From Rhizomicrobium palustre (lineage in GTDB: Bacteria > Pseudomonadota > Alphaproteobacteria > Micropepsales > Micropepsaceae), in NCBI RefSeq assembly GCF_011761565.1, contig NZ_JAASRM010000001.1:3658139-3722138 (forward strand): 64,000 nt of DNA. Direction: 5' to 3'. The position numbers and the translations under genes were made by a program. The notes under the pieces were generated by a model. That model did not search any database. It was not told the DNA's origin and worked only from the letters and a program-made list of their open reading frames with translations. Positions 16,593 to 24,995 of the stretch are shown piece by piece (position 1 is the first letter of the stretch; each line of letters opens with the position of its first letter).

Positions 16593-17950
16593 CAGCGGGC
16601 CTCGCGGCTTAGGCGCTGACCAGTCGGCGTTTGCTGGCGCGGCAAGATCAGGCGGGCGCGCAAGCCACCGCCAGGACGATCCTCGAGCGCCACGCGTCCG
16701 CCATGGCCCTCGGCGATGGCTTTCACCAGAGTCAGGCCAAGCCCGGTGCCGCCGGTCTCTCCATTGCGAGACGTCTCCAGCCGAACGAAAGGTTCGAACA
16801 CCCGCTGGCGGTCCGCCGCCGCGATGCCCGGCCCGCGATCCTCGACCCAAACCTCGTACACGCCGCCACCCTCCTTCAGGGATATCTCGGCGCTCTTGCC
16901 ATAAGCGAGGGCGTTTTCCACGAGGTTGCGAACCGCCCGGCGGATCTCATTGGCGCGGCAGAACAGTGGCGCCTGGGTCTCGCTTTCGAAGGCGACTGGC
17001 GCGCCAAGGTCATCGAGATCGGCACAGATGCTTTCCACCAAGGCGGCGAGATCGATCTGGCGGCGCACTTCTCCGCCTGTGCCTTTGGCAGCCGACAAGA
17101 CCGCTTCGGTGAGGTCCTGCAACTCGTCCAGATTATGCAGCAGCCGGTCGCGCAGCTCGGGGTCCTCGACAAATTCGAGGTTGATGCGCATCGCCGTCAG
17201 CGGGGTGCGCAGATCGTGGCCGACCGCCGAAAGCAGGTGGCGCTGGCTTGCCAAGGTGCGGGTCACTTGCCCGGCCATGGCGTTGAAGGCTTCCGCCGCG
17301 CGGCGCACATCATCCGGCCCCACCTCGGGCACATGCGGCGGCGGATCGCCCTTGGCGACACTCGCAGCGGCCTGGGCAAGTTTGGACAAAGGCCGTGCCA
17401 CTTTCCGGGCGAGGTAAATGCCGGCCACCGAGGCCATCAGGGTCGACAAAATCCCCGCGATGAACATTTCAGAGGGCCAGGTCGGCCCCTCGGGCCGCAC
17501 ATAGGTGGCAATCAGCTCCGTACCGCGCACGACGGGCAAGGTCATTTCCACGGCTGGCATGGCCGGGGTTGTGTCTGCCTTGTATTGGAGAAGGTGAACC
17601 TCCACCGGCTGGCGGGCGGCTTTTTCGGGTAACGCCGCGCGCAGCCTTTCGGCGAGCTTGGCTTCTGCCTCTGACATCGGCCTTGGCACATGTTTGCCGA
17701 TGTGAAGGCGGTAGTGCCAGTAGCGGCTTTCGAGCGCCTGGGCCGCGGCGACGCGCGCCTTAGGCTGAATAGTCGCCATCAGCGCGGCCAAGGAGGTGGC
17801 GCGATCCACCATGCGGTCGGTCACCTGGGCTTCGTTTTGACGCTCGCGCCCCAGCTCGAACCACAGCGCCACGGCGGCATTGGAGAGCACGATCGCCATT
17901 GTCGTGACCACGATCAACTGTACGCCCAGGGTGCGCGGCCACAGTTTCAT
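16592..17950 (-). CDS. sensor histidine kinase
   Basis: 452 residues. TM1 lies at about 9-31, followed by a periplasmic sensor of about 130 residues, TM2 near 162-182, and a HAMP domain containing ARKVARPLSKLAQAA. The phospho-acceptor site is SAVGHDLRTPLTAM. The ATPase domain has N box NLVENALAYG, G1 DRGPGI, F box FEPFVRLE and G2 GGTGLGLTLV. It is the middle gene of a leftward operon: response regulator, kinase (4-base gap), MobA-like, NifU-like. The sensor domain resembles no ligand-binding fold I know. The stimulus is unknown. Confidence 0.93.
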   Translation of the reverse strand: MKLWPRTLGVQLIVVTTMAIVLSNAAVALWFELGRERQNEAQVTDRMVDRATSLAALMATIQPKARVAAAQALESRYWHYRLHIGKHVPRPMSEAEAKLAERLRAALPEKAARQPVEVHLLQYKADTTPAMPAVEMTLPVVRGTELIATYVRPEGPTWPSEMFIAGILSTLMASVAGIYLARKVARPLSKLAQAAASVAKGDPPPHVPEVGPDDVRRAAEAFNAMAGQVTRTLASQRHLLSAVGHDLRTPLTAMRINLEFVEDPELRDRLLHNLDELQDLTEAVLSAAKGTGGEVRRQIDLAALVESICADLDDLGAPVAFESETQAPLFCRANEIRRAVRNLVENALAYGKSAEISLKEGGGVYEVWVEDRGPGIAAADRQRVFEPFVRLETSRNGETGGTGLGLTLVKAIAEGHGGRVALEDRPGGGLRARLILPRQQTPTGQRLSREAR

Positions 17951-17954
17951 GGCG

Positions 17955-18701
17955 CTATTCCGTGACCGGATCGACAGCGAAAATGTAGCCCCCGCCCCAG
18001 ACTGTTTTGATGTAGCGCGGATTCTTCGGATCGGGTTCCAGCTTTTTGCGCAAGCGGCTGACGTGATTGTCTATCGAGCGATCGAAAAGATCGGCGTCGC
18101 GCCCCTTGGTGAGATCCAGCAATTGATTGCGCGAGAGCGCGATTTTCGGCCGTTCGATCAGGACCGTCAGAAGCCTGAACTCTCCGCTCGATAAGGGATG
18201 CGCCACGCCTTCCTGGTCGATGAGCTCGCGCTGGCCGGTATCCAAGGTCCAATCGCCAAAGGTGACTTTGGCCGCGCTGGGCGGCTTTTGGCGCGGCGGC
18301 AGAGCCTGGGTCCGGCGCAGTACGGCCCCAATGCGGGCGATCAGCTCACGCGGTGAAAAGGGTTTGGGGATGTAATCGTCCGCGCCCATTTCCAGGCCGA
18401 TGATGCGGTCCACCTCTTCGCCGCGGGCGGTGAGAAGGATGACGGGGGTCTGTGAGGTTTCGCGAATGAAGCGGCAGAGGCTCAAGCCATCCTCGCCCGG
18501 CATCATGATGTCGAGCACGACGAGATCGATCCCCGCTGATTTCAGCACTTTACGCGCCGCTGCAGCATCGGGGGCGGTAGTGGAACGATAGCCATTTTCG
18601 CGCAAATAGCGGGCGAGCGGCTCGCGGATATCGCGCGCATCCTCCACCACCAGGATATGCGGTTTTGAATCGTCCCGGGTCATGACGGGCAAGTCTAGCA
18701 T
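17955..18701 (-). CDS. OmpR/PhoB-family response regulator
   Basis: 248 residues. The receiver domain (about 15-130) has acidic pocket residues VVEDARD, phospho-acceptor Asp in LVVLDIMMPGEDGLSL, Thr in LLTARG and Lys in IPKPFSP. The winged-helix output domain (about 150-245) carries SIDNHVSRLRKKLEPDPKNP and YIKTVWGGGYIF. The start could be ATG 18701 or ATG 18683 (second Met, before TRDDSKPHILVVED); neither has a strong ribosome binding site. It is first in an operon with its cognate kinase and divergent from the EF-hand protein gene, which it might regulate (inference from position only). Confidence 0.93.
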   Translation of the reverse strand: MLDLPVMTRDDSKPHILVVEDARDIREPLARYLRENGYRSTTAPDAAAARKVLKSAGIDLVVLDIMMPGEDGLSLCRFIRETSQTPVILLTARGEEVDRIIGLEMGADDYIPKPFSPRELIARIGAVLRRTQALPPRQKPPSAAKVTFGDWTLDTGQRELIDQEGVAHPLSSGEFRLLTVLIERPKIALSRNQLLDLTKGRDADLFDRSIDNHVSRLRKKLEPDPKNPRYIKTVWGGGYIFAVDPVTE

Positions 18702-18864
18702 GTCCCACTGTCGTCTGGGCGAAAACTACTCGCAATTGTAGCAATGTGTCGAAGTTTGTCGGCCAATAACTACCAGTGTGAATTGCGAAGATTGTTTTTT
18801 GTTCTGGGAAAGTTCTGCGACCACCTATGCGGGAATATGAAGCGGCAAAACCATGGGGGTAGGC

Positions 18865-19674
18865 ATGACTTCGAAGCGACTGGTGCTTTCTATCGTGTTC
18901 GGCGCGGGACTCGCCGTTTCCGCCTCGGCGCAACCATCTGGGAATGCGCAAAATGATGGTCCGATGCAGGGTCTGGAACGGTCGAGTGAGCGCGGCGCGG
19001 AACGGATGCTGCGCAACTTCGACACCAACAAGGATGGGCGCGTCACGCGCGCCGAGATGAACAATATTCTTGGGGCGCGTTTCGCGGCGGCGACACGGCA
19101 TCAAGCAGGAATGAGCATCGAGCAATATATCGCCGCGCGTGCCGCCGAATTTCGGCCCGCCAATGAAGCGATGTTTCATCGCCTGGATTGGAATGGCGAT
19201 GGCAAGCTGACTCTCGCTGAATATGTGGCGCCTCAGCATATCCGTTTTGTCGAACTCGACCGCAACGGCCAGGGCTATGTCTTTTGCGGGGTTTCCGATG
19301 GCGGCGGGCGCAGCGGGCGGGCAGGGCTTGCCGGTTTCTGCCGGGAAAATGATCTTGATATGGATGGCAAGGTCACGCGTGGCGAACTTGATACTGCCAT
19401 CGCCAAGCGCTTTGCGGCGGGTGCCGGAAAAGGCCAGACGATGGTTCTGACGCAGTTCGTTGCCTCGGAAGAGCAGCGCTATCTGCCCGTCAATGTGCGT
19501 GGCTTCCGCCGCCTGGATCAGGATGGCGATGGGCTTCTGTCCATCCACGAATATGCCGGATCGGAAATCGCGCAATTCGCCAAGCTGGACAAGAACGGCA
19601 ACGGCATTCTGGAGCCGAACGAGCTTCATCCGAGGCAAATGCGGATGGCGCAAAACGGGCTGCGAAACTACTGA
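18865..19674 (+). CDS. secreted EF-hand calcium-binding protein
   Basis: 269 residues from ATG 18865, behind a GGGGG tract; an ATG four codons earlier is less likely. A signal peptide (LVLSIVFGAGLAVSASAQ) is followed by EF-hand loops: DTNKDGRVTRAE, DWNGDGKLTLAE, a degenerate DRNGQGYVFCG, DLDMDGKVTRGE, DQDGDGLLSIHE and DKNGNGILEPNE. Five loops keep the Asp/Glu ligands; the third lacks the terminal Glu. Probably a periplasmic Ca2+ buffer or sensor. It is divergent from the two-component operon and convergent with xdhC, six bases apart. Confidence 0.9.
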   Translation: MTSKRLVLSIVFGAGLAVSASAQPSGNAQNDGPMQGLERSSERGAERMLRNFDTNKDGRVTRAEMNNILGARFAAATRHQAGMSIEQYIAARAAEFRPANEAMFHRLDWNGDGKLTLAEYVAPQHIRFVELDRNGQGYVFCGVSDGGGRSGRAGLAGFCRENDLDMDGKVTRGELDTAIAKRFAAGAGKGQTMVLTQFVASEEQRYLPVNVRGFRRLDQDGDGLLSIHEYAGSEIAQFAKLDKNGNGILEPNELHPRQMRMAQNGLRNY

Positions 19675-19680
19675 AGCCGG

Positions 19681-20664
19681 TCAGGCTTGGCGCAAGGTCT
19701 TGACGATCTCGGCGAGAATGGACACAGCGATTTCTGCTGGGCTTCTTGATCCAATCGAGAGGCCCACAGGGCCGTGAATGCGGTCGATTTCCGCCTGACT
19801 GAAGCCTTCCGCGGTCAAGCGCTGGCGCCGCGCGGCTTGGGTTTTCTGCGAGCCTAGCGCGCCGATGTAAAAGGCATTGGACCGAAGCGCCGCGATCAGG
19901 GCGGGATCATCGATCTTGGGATCATGTGCCAGCACGACCACCGCGCTGTGACGCTGCAATGGGGAATGGGAAAATACGGCGTCAGCGTAATCTGTGTAGA
20001 GCGCTACACCGGGAAAGCGCTCGGCGGTAACGAAGGCTGGGCGCGGATCGAGCACGCGAACGCAAAAGCCCATCATCTCCGCCATTTTGGCGAGCGCCTG
20101 GGCGATATGAACCGCCCCAACTACGACAAGGTCGACGCGCGGATTGAACACCGCGAAGAAACATCGCCTTCCATCGACCTCTGCCACTTGGCTGAGATTG
20201 GATCGCGCCGCGATTAACGCCGCTCCGGCGAGCGGTGAGACGTCGGTGTAGGGATCGATCAGCTGTGTCTTGCCGCTTTCGAGATCGACCACACGCACCA
20301 ACGGCTCGGAGGCGGCGCGCGCGGCATTCAAGGTTTTAATATCAGCGGGATGATCGAGGCGTTCCACCAGAATGGAAATGCGCCCGCCGCAGGTAAGGCC
20401 GACTGACCAGGCCGTGCCGTCATCAACGCCAAATTCGAGGCTGCGCAATTTGCCGTCGGCGATAACGGCGAGACCGGTTTCGATGACCGCGCCTTCCACA
20501 CATCCGTTGGAAACCGAGCCTGCGAAAGCGCCATCATCGCGAATGGCGAGCATGCTGCCGGTTTGACGCGGCGCCGATCCCCAGGTCGACAACACGCTTG
20601 CCAGCGCCACGCCATGGCCTTGCGCAAGCCAAGCCTCGGCTGCTTGTAACGCATCGTCTTGCAT
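19681..20664 (-). CDS. XdhC-family molybdenum cofactor insertion protein
   Basis: 327 residues from ATG 20664 behind GGAGGACGAG. The N-terminal XdhC domain has WGSAPRQTGSMLAI, SNGCVEGAVIE and GLTCGGRISILVE, with the Cys residues conserved in the family. The C-terminal Rossmann domain has VVVGAVHIAQAL, VLAHDPKIDDPAL and YIGALGSQKTQAAR, and ends with GLSIGSRSPAEIAVSILAEI. XdhC proteins bind the Mo cofactor and deliver it, after sulfuration, to xanthine-dehydrogenase or CO-dehydrogenase-type enzymes. The coxG-like gene lies upstream in the same direction (48-base gap). No large Mo-hydroxylase subunit is in the window, so its client enzyme is elsewhere. Confidence 0.92.
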   Translation of the reverse strand: MQDDALQAAEAWLAQGHGVALASVLSTWGSAPRQTGSMLAIRDDGAFAGSVSNGCVEGAVIETGLAVIADGKLRSLEFGVDDGTAWSVGLTCGGRISILVERLDHPADIKTLNAARAASEPLVRVVDLESGKTQLIDPYTDVSPLAGAALIAARSNLSQVAEVDGRRCFFAVFNPRVDLVVVGAVHIAQALAKMAEMMGFCVRVLDPRPAFVTAERFPGVALYTDYADAVFSHSPLQRHSAVVVLAHDPKIDDPALIAALRSNAFYIGALGSQKTQAARRQRLTAEGFSQAEIDRIHGPVGLSIGSRSPAEIAVSILAEIVKTLRQA

Positions 20665-20712
20665 CTCGTCCTCCCGCGACGTCACTCTGCATCGGGCAAG
20701 TGCGCGCTGGGT

Positions 20713-21372
20713 TCAAGACGCTTTTTTGTGATGACGAAAGAGAAGCACCGCGCCCGCTGCGATCACTGCGCCAGCCGCGGCCCCGGCATAGGCCCACACC
20801 TTGCTATGCGCGCCTTTGTGAGGGGGCAGAGCAGGGATATCTTCCGTTGTTTCAGGTCCGCAAGGTGCAATCACGGCGGTGCCGTTCTGCGTCTCAGCTT
20901 TAGCCTCAATCTCAGGCTCATCTTCCGGCAAGGCGTCGCGGAAGCGTTCGAAAAACGCATCCATGGCGGGTTTCGCCGCGCGGTCCACCCAACTCCCCGA
21001 GAACAAGGCGAGTTTGCCGCCGAGCACGGCTTTGCAATGATAAGAAAGAACTGAACCGCCATTGGCGTCGTTGAGAGATATTGCAGCACTGGCGGTTGCT
21101 GTTCCGATAGGGCTGGTTGCTATCGCTTCCAAGGACCAACTCCGCGGGATTTCCGCGTCAGGAGGATCAATATCCGTCAGGGTAATTGCGATGGCGAGCG
21201 AGGTCTTCACCGGTCCGGCCTTGATCCTGGCCCTGGCGGAAAACTGACTGGGGCCGGTCTGGACGAAGTCTTCGCATCCGGGAATGCAGCGCGTTAAAAC
21301 TTCTGCGTTCGTCAGGCCACGCCAAACGGCCCGTCGGCTTCGAGGAATTTCTGTTTTTCCAAGAACTTGCAC
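20713..21372 (-). CDS. CoxG-like (SRPBCC) protein
   Basis: 219 residues, start GTG 21372. The first 145 residues form a START/SRPBCC domain typical of carbon-monoxide dehydrogenase subunit G: VWRGLTNAEVLTRCIPGCED, ARIKAGPVKTSLAI, and a GKLALFSGSWVDRAAK-type helix. An acidic linker follows, then one C-terminal transmembrane helix (VWAYAGAAAGAVIAAGAVLL) and a basic end, which would anchor it to the inner membrane. CoxG recruits Mo-hydroxylases to the membrane in CO oxidisers. Pairing with XdhC supports a Mo-enzyme role. No CO-dehydrogenase genes are present here, so the name should not be read as CO metabolism. Confidence 0.85.
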   Translation of the reverse strand: MQVLGKTEIPRSRRAVWRGLTNAEVLTRCIPGCEDFVQTGPSQFSARARIKAGPVKTSLAIAITLTDIDPPDAEIPRSWSLEAIATSPIGTATASAAISLNDANGGSVLSYHCKAVLGGKLALFSGSWVDRAAKPAMDAFFERFRDALPEDEPEIEAKAETQNGTAVIAPCGPETTEDIPALPPHKGAHSKVWAYAGAAAGAVIAAGAVLLFRHHKKAS

Positions 21373-21509
21373 GGATTGCCCTCGTTTACAGATACAACTT
21401 GCGGTTCAATCTCAGATTGTAAAATCGTGATAGTTATGCGACAGATCGGCTTCACTCCCCTGAGGAGTAATGTTAACCTTCTTTCACCCACACGAGTACG
21501 GGGACGGGG

Positions 21510-22043
21510 ATGGAAACAACAGTGATGGCTTCTCCTATGAGTGAAGCTGCGCAAGAGATCGTAGGTCAGATTAAATGGTTCGATCTCGCAAAAGGATACG
21601 GCTTCATCAAGCCGGTGAGTGGTGCCCAGGGAGATATTCTCCTGCATCAAACGTGCGTGCGGCAGTCCGGGTTCAAAGCTGCCTATGAAGGTGCAAAAGT
21701 TGTCTGCGAAGCGGTGCAGGGCCCCAAAGGGTTGCAAGCGCGCCGTCTGATCTCGCTCGACAACTCGACTGCGGAGGTAACCGAGCTGACGCCACCGCGT
21801 GGGGCGCGTTATACGGCTGAGCCGCGCGGTCCTGCCTTTGACGCCACGGTGAAATGGTTCAATCGCGGCAAGGGCTATGGTTTTGTTTCGCGAGGCCCCG
21901 ACACCCCGGATATCTTCGTCCATATGGAAACCCTGCGCCGGAGCGGCATTCGTGAGCTCAGGCAGGGCCAGCGCGTGCGGGTACGTGCCGGAGATGGCCC
22001 CAAAGGGGAATTGGCAGCGGAAATTACAATCCTAGACTCCTGA
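21510..22043 (+). CDS. double cold-shock domain protein
   Basis: 177 residues with two cold-shock domains, at about 17-82 and 108-176. The first has QIKWFDLAKGYGFIKP and DILLHQTCV; the second has TVKWFNRGKGYGFVSRG and DIFVHMETL. These are the RNP1 and RNP2 single-stranded nucleic-acid binding motifs. Tandem-CSD proteins of about 180 residues are common in alphaproteobacteria, where they act as RNA chaperones. The start is ATG 21510 after a GGGGACGGGG tract. The leader upstream (21373-21509) is AT-richer than its surroundings and may carry regulation, but I see no defined hairpin. Confidence 0.93.
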   Translation: METTVMASPMSEAAQEIVGQIKWFDLAKGYGFIKPVSGAQGDILLHQTCVRQSGFKAAYEGAKVVCEAVQGPKGLQARRLISLDNSTAEVTELTPPRGARYTAEPRGPAFDATVKWFNRGKGYGFVSRGPDTPDIFVHMETLRRSGIRELRQGQRVRVRAGDGPKGELAAEITILDS

Positions 22044-22096
22044 ATCGCTCCAATTTGGCGTATGTGGCCCTTCGGTGATCGTCGAAGGTGATTTTC

Positions 22097-22567
22097 ATGC
22101 GTCGGTATATCTTGGCCGCCTTGCTTCTGCTGTGCGGCTGCTCACAAGGCGCGGGCGGCACCCCGCAGACTGGGCTTCCGCGCGACCATATCGTGGTGGA
22201 TGGCAGGAATGGCCCCGCCGCCTTCGATGTGCAGATGGCGACAACCAATGATACCCGCGCCAAAGGGTTGATGTTTGTGACCGCGCTCGGCAAGCACGAG
22301 GGCATGCTGTTCGATTACGGCAAGGAGCAGCCAGTCGCGTTCTGGATGAAGAACACGGTCATCTCGCTCGATATGATCTTCATTAAGGCCGATGGCACGA
22401 TTTCGACCATCGCCGAGAACGCCATTCCCTATTCCGAGGCGCCGGTTCCCTCCAGCGAACCCGTGCGCGCGGTGCTGGAAATCCCAGGTGGCGAGGCCAG
22501 AGCGCAAGGGATTGAGGCGGGGGGGAAGGTCCACGCAAAGATTTTCGGGAATGCCCCAAGTCCTTGA
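22097..22567 (+). CDS. DUF192 lipoprotein
   Basis: 156 residues from ATG 22097, with GAAGGTG seven bases upstream; the in-frame GTG at 22088 is part of that site. The signal sequence RYILAALLLLCGC has a lipobox-like LCGC, so the protein is probably lipidated. DUF192 motifs are present: VQMATTNDTRAKGLMFV, GMLFDYGKEQPVAFWMKNT, ISLDMIFIKADGTI and VLEIPGGEA. The family function is unknown. It lies just upstream of tRNA-Pro. Confidence 0.87.
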   Translation: MRRYILAALLLLCGCSQGAGGTPQTGLPRDHIVVDGRNGPAAFDVQMATTNDTRAKGLMFVTALGKHEGMLFDYGKEQPVAFWMKNTVISLDMIFIKADGTISTIAENAIPYSEAPVPSSEPVRAVLEIPGGEARAQGIEAGGKVHAKIFGNAPSP

Positions 22568-22620
22568 GCGGTAAGGGTTGCGCGGCCTGGGCAGTTTCGT
22601 GTACGGCGGTGTAGCCAAGA

Positions 22621-22697
22621 CGGGGCGTAGCGCAGTCTGGTAGCGCATCTGCTTTGGGAGCAGAGGGTCGCGTGTTCGAATCACGCCGCCCCGACCA
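22621..22697 (+). tRNA. tRNA-Pro (UGG)
   Basis: The cloverleaf is complete: acceptor CGGGGCG pairs with CGCCCCG, the anticodon loop CTTTGGGAG gives TGG, the T loop is GTTCGAATC, and CCA is encoded. Confidence 0.96.
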
Positions 22698-22813
22698 AGC
22701 ACAGCTTTAGTGAGCTGACGCTTGGCAAGTCGGGTTGTCCTCGCCAGTATCGGGTCTCAGACTCGATCTGAGGGCCACCCGGTTAGGCTTTTGACGGTCA
22801 TGAGGAGGATCAC

Positions 22814-23119
22814 TTGCGCGCGCGCATCTATCAGCCGACCAGGAATGCCATGCAGTCGGGCAAGGCCCGCACCCGGGCTTGGGTGCTGGAATACGAACCT
22901 GCGAGCCCGCGCCAGGCAGATCCTCTGATGGGCTGGACGGGGTCGTCCGATATGCTGAGCCAGGTTCAGCTCGAATTCGTCAGCAAGGAAGAAGCGATCT
23001 CCTATGCCGAGAAGAACGGCATTGATTTCGATCTCTTCGAGCCCCACAAGCCGACGCCCAAGCCCAGAGCCTATGCGGATAATTTCCGCTATGACAGAAA
23101 GGTTCCCTGGTCGCACTAA
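22814..23119 (+). CDS. NDUFS4-like complex I accessory protein (ETC_C1_NDUFA4 family)
   Basis: 101 residues. The start is TTG at 22814 behind a strong GAGGAGGATCAC. The sequence has the family pattern: an N-terminal ARIYQPTRNAMQSGKARTR, then WVLEYEP, GWTGSSDMLSQVQLEF, EEAISYAEKNGIDFDL and PKPRAYADNFRYDRKVPWSH. This is the alphaproteobacterial homologue of the mitochondrial complex I subunit NDUFS4, a peripheral subunit of NADH:ubiquinone oxidoreductase. It lies between two tRNA genes, away from the nuo operon, as is usual. Confidence 0.93.
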   Translation: MRARIYQPTRNAMQSGKARTRAWVLEYEPASPRQADPLMGWTGSSDMLSQVQLEFVSKEEAISYAEKNGIDFDLFEPHKPTPKPRAYADNFRYDRKVPWSH

Positions 23120-23135
23120 GCCGACCGGCACCACT

Positions 23136-23212
23136 GGCCCCGTAGCTCAACTGGATAGAGCAGCTGCCTTCTAAGCCGCAGGTTGCGTGTTCGAGTCACG
23201 CCGGGGTCACCA
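23136..23212 (+). tRNA. tRNA-Arg (UCU)
   Basis: Acceptor GGCCCCG pairs with CGGGGTC, the anticodon loop CTTCTAA gives TCT, the T loop is GTTCGAGTC, and CCA is encoded. The 3' end is 114 bases before the aldonolactone-oxidase-like gene. Confidence 0.96.
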
Positions 23213-23325
23213 CTGCGCCATCGCGCCGAAACTGAATTTGTCGAGTGGGGGCAGACATTTTGCCGCCCGTTGACCTTGGCGCGAGAGGCGGTAAAAGCCG
23301 CGCCCGAATACATTGCAGACAGGTC

Positions 23326-24630
23326 ATGAAAATCGTCGCCGGCAAATGGTCGAACTGGTCTGGCAATGTGCGCTTCAAACCGCGCGGCATCGCCGAACCC
23401 AAGGATGAGGTCGATCTCGCCATTGCCGTGCGCAAGAGCGAAGGCCATGTGCGCTTTCCCGGCACCGGCCATTCCTTCTCGCCGCTGAATCAAACTGATG
23501 GCACGCTGATCGATCTTTCCGCCTTTGTGGGGCTGAAGGGTTTCGATCCCGAGCGTGAAGTTGCTTCCATTGCCGCCGCCACCCCGCTTTGGGGCCTTGG
23601 CTCTCTGCTGCATCCCTTGGGATATGCGCTCAAGAATATGCCCGACATCGACCGCCAGACTCTCGGCGGGGCGGTGGCCACGGGCACGCATGGCAGCGGT
23701 CTGACGCTGGGCAATTTCTCCGCCGAGGTCGCGAGCTTTCGCCTGCTGCTCACGACTGGTGAGGTGATTCATTGCTCGCCGGAAGAAAACCCGGAGATTT
23801 ATGCCGCCGGGCGGTTGTCGCTCGGCCTGTTCGGGGTGATGACCGAAATCGATATGAAGGTGCGGCCGATCTATAAGCTGCAGCGCAAATATTTCGTACA
23901 TCCCACCGAAGAACTGTTCCGTCAGCTTGATGGGCTGGTGGAGGCGAACCGTAATTTCTCCTTCTTCCTGTTTCCCCATGCCGATGGTGTGGTGTGCCGT
24001 TCGCTCAATGAAACCGAATGCCATGCTCCGACACGCCACAGCGCAAATACCTTGATGGCGCGTGGCGAGCGGCGGCGGATCGATGAATATGTCTTCGCCG
24101 GGATTTCCGAGGCGATGCGCTATGTGCCGGGCTTGATGAAGCCTGCGCATAAATTCTTCGCCGCCTTTATGGGCAAGCGCCAGAAAGTGCGCTGGAGTCA
24201 TGAGGTTTATCCCACCGCGCGCACGGTGCGCTACAAGGCGATGGAATATGCCGTGCCGTATGAAAAAGGCGGCGAGGTGATGCAGGAACTCGCCGAAGCC
24301 ATCCGCAAATCGAAAATTCCAACCGCCTTTCCGCTGACCTTTCGCACGGTGGCGGCAGACGATGTTTGGCTCAGCCCCGCCTATCAGCAGGATATCGCCA
24401 GTATTACGGTGCACCAGCATGCGGATATGGATGAAACGCAGCTTTTTGCGCTCTGCGAGGCCATTTTCCGCAACCACAATGCCCGCCCGCATTGGGGCAA
24501 GATTCACAATGCGACGCGCGAAGATCTGGCGCGGCTCTATCCCAAATTCGAGGATTTCTGCGCCTTGCGGCGCAAGCTCGATCCCCAGGACAAATTCCTC
24601 AACGAGCATCTCGCCAAGCTGTTCGCGTAA
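23326..24630 (+). CDS. D-arabinono-1,4-lactone oxidase-like FAD enzyme
   Basis: 434 residues from ATG 23326. The FAD-binding PCMH domain includes RFPGTGHSFSPLNQTDGTL, where the His of GHS is the usual covalent flavin site, and QTLGGAVATGTHGSG. The C-terminal domain of aldonolactone oxidases (ALO/VAO family) shows SEYP-like WSHEVYPTARTVRYKAMEYA and the closing RPHWGKIH motif. These enzymes oxidise sugar-1,4-lactones or alditols with O2 or another acceptor. The substrate cannot be fixed from sequence. Single gene, no signal peptide, so cytoplasmic or membrane-associated. Confidence 0.9.
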   Translation: MKIVAGKWSNWSGNVRFKPRGIAEPKDEVDLAIAVRKSEGHVRFPGTGHSFSPLNQTDGTLIDLSAFVGLKGFDPEREVASIAAATPLWGLGSLLHPLGYALKNMPDIDRQTLGGAVATGTHGSGLTLGNFSAEVASFRLLLTTGEVIHCSPEENPEIYAAGRLSLGLFGVMTEIDMKVRPIYKLQRKYFVHPTEELFRQLDGLVEANRNFSFFLFPHADGVVCRSLNETECHAPTRHSANTLMARGERRRIDEYVFAGISEAMRYVPGLMKPAHKFFAAFMGKRQKVRWSHEVYPTARTVRYKAMEYAVPYEKGGEVMQELAEAIRKSKIPTAFPLTFRTVAADDVWLSPAYQQDIASITVHQHADMDETQLFALCEAIFRNHNARPHWGKIHNATREDLARLYPKFEDFCALRRKLDPQDKFLNEHLAKLFA

Positions 24631-24662
24631 AGCGGCCGGACATTCCAATGGAACCACATTTA

Positions 24663-24864
24663 ACCCTCCCTTTGAGGGAGGGTCGAAAAACGCGTTGGCG
24701 TTTTTCGGGGAGGGGTATGTCGCGGCCAATTCGGCGTTTGGGCGTGTGAAAAAGGATCAGGTGTCACCGCTTCTGCTCTTTTTGAGCACCACGACAGACC
24801 CCTCCCCGAAATTTCCGCTCGCTAAAGCTCGCGATAAATTTCGACCCTTCCTCAAGGGGAGGGT
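24663..24864. repeat. paired REP-like palindromic elements in inverted orientation
   Basis: The left element (24663-24716) holds the palindrome ACCCTCCC...GGGAGGGT followed by a CGAAAAACGC...GCGTTTTTCG hairpin and GGGGAGGGGT. The right element (24798-24864) is its imperfect reverse complement: ACCCCTCCCCGAAATTT, an internal GCTCGCTAAAGCTCGC, then TTTCGACCCTTCC and GGGGAGGGT. The 80 bases between them are unrelated. This is the architecture of a bacterial REP/BIME. It sits between the convergent lactone oxidase and hisI genes. Confidence 0.75.
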
Positions 24865-24932
24865 GATCTTGTTTGATTGTCCAACGCTCTAACTCGTCTG
24901 CGCCGGCGCAATTTCAGGGATGTATCGGATGT

Positions 24933-24967
24933 GGGAATTAGGGGCGCAGGGTTCAAGGGCTAATTCG
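24933..24967. repeat. 35-base hairpin repeat, copy A
   Basis: GGGAATTAG, nine variable bases, then GTTCAAGGGCTAATTCG. GAATTAG and CTAATTC form a 7-bp stem. A second copy with the same spacing lies at 59221-59255. Both lie between the 3' ends of convergent genes. Confidence 0.7.
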
Positions 24968-24995
24968 AAATAAATTGCCTGAGCCCTGCCGCGCC

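Noticed and set aside
20713-21372. carbon monoxide oxidation locus
   Set aside because: Only CoxG-like and XdhC genes are present; no coxL, coxM or coxS.
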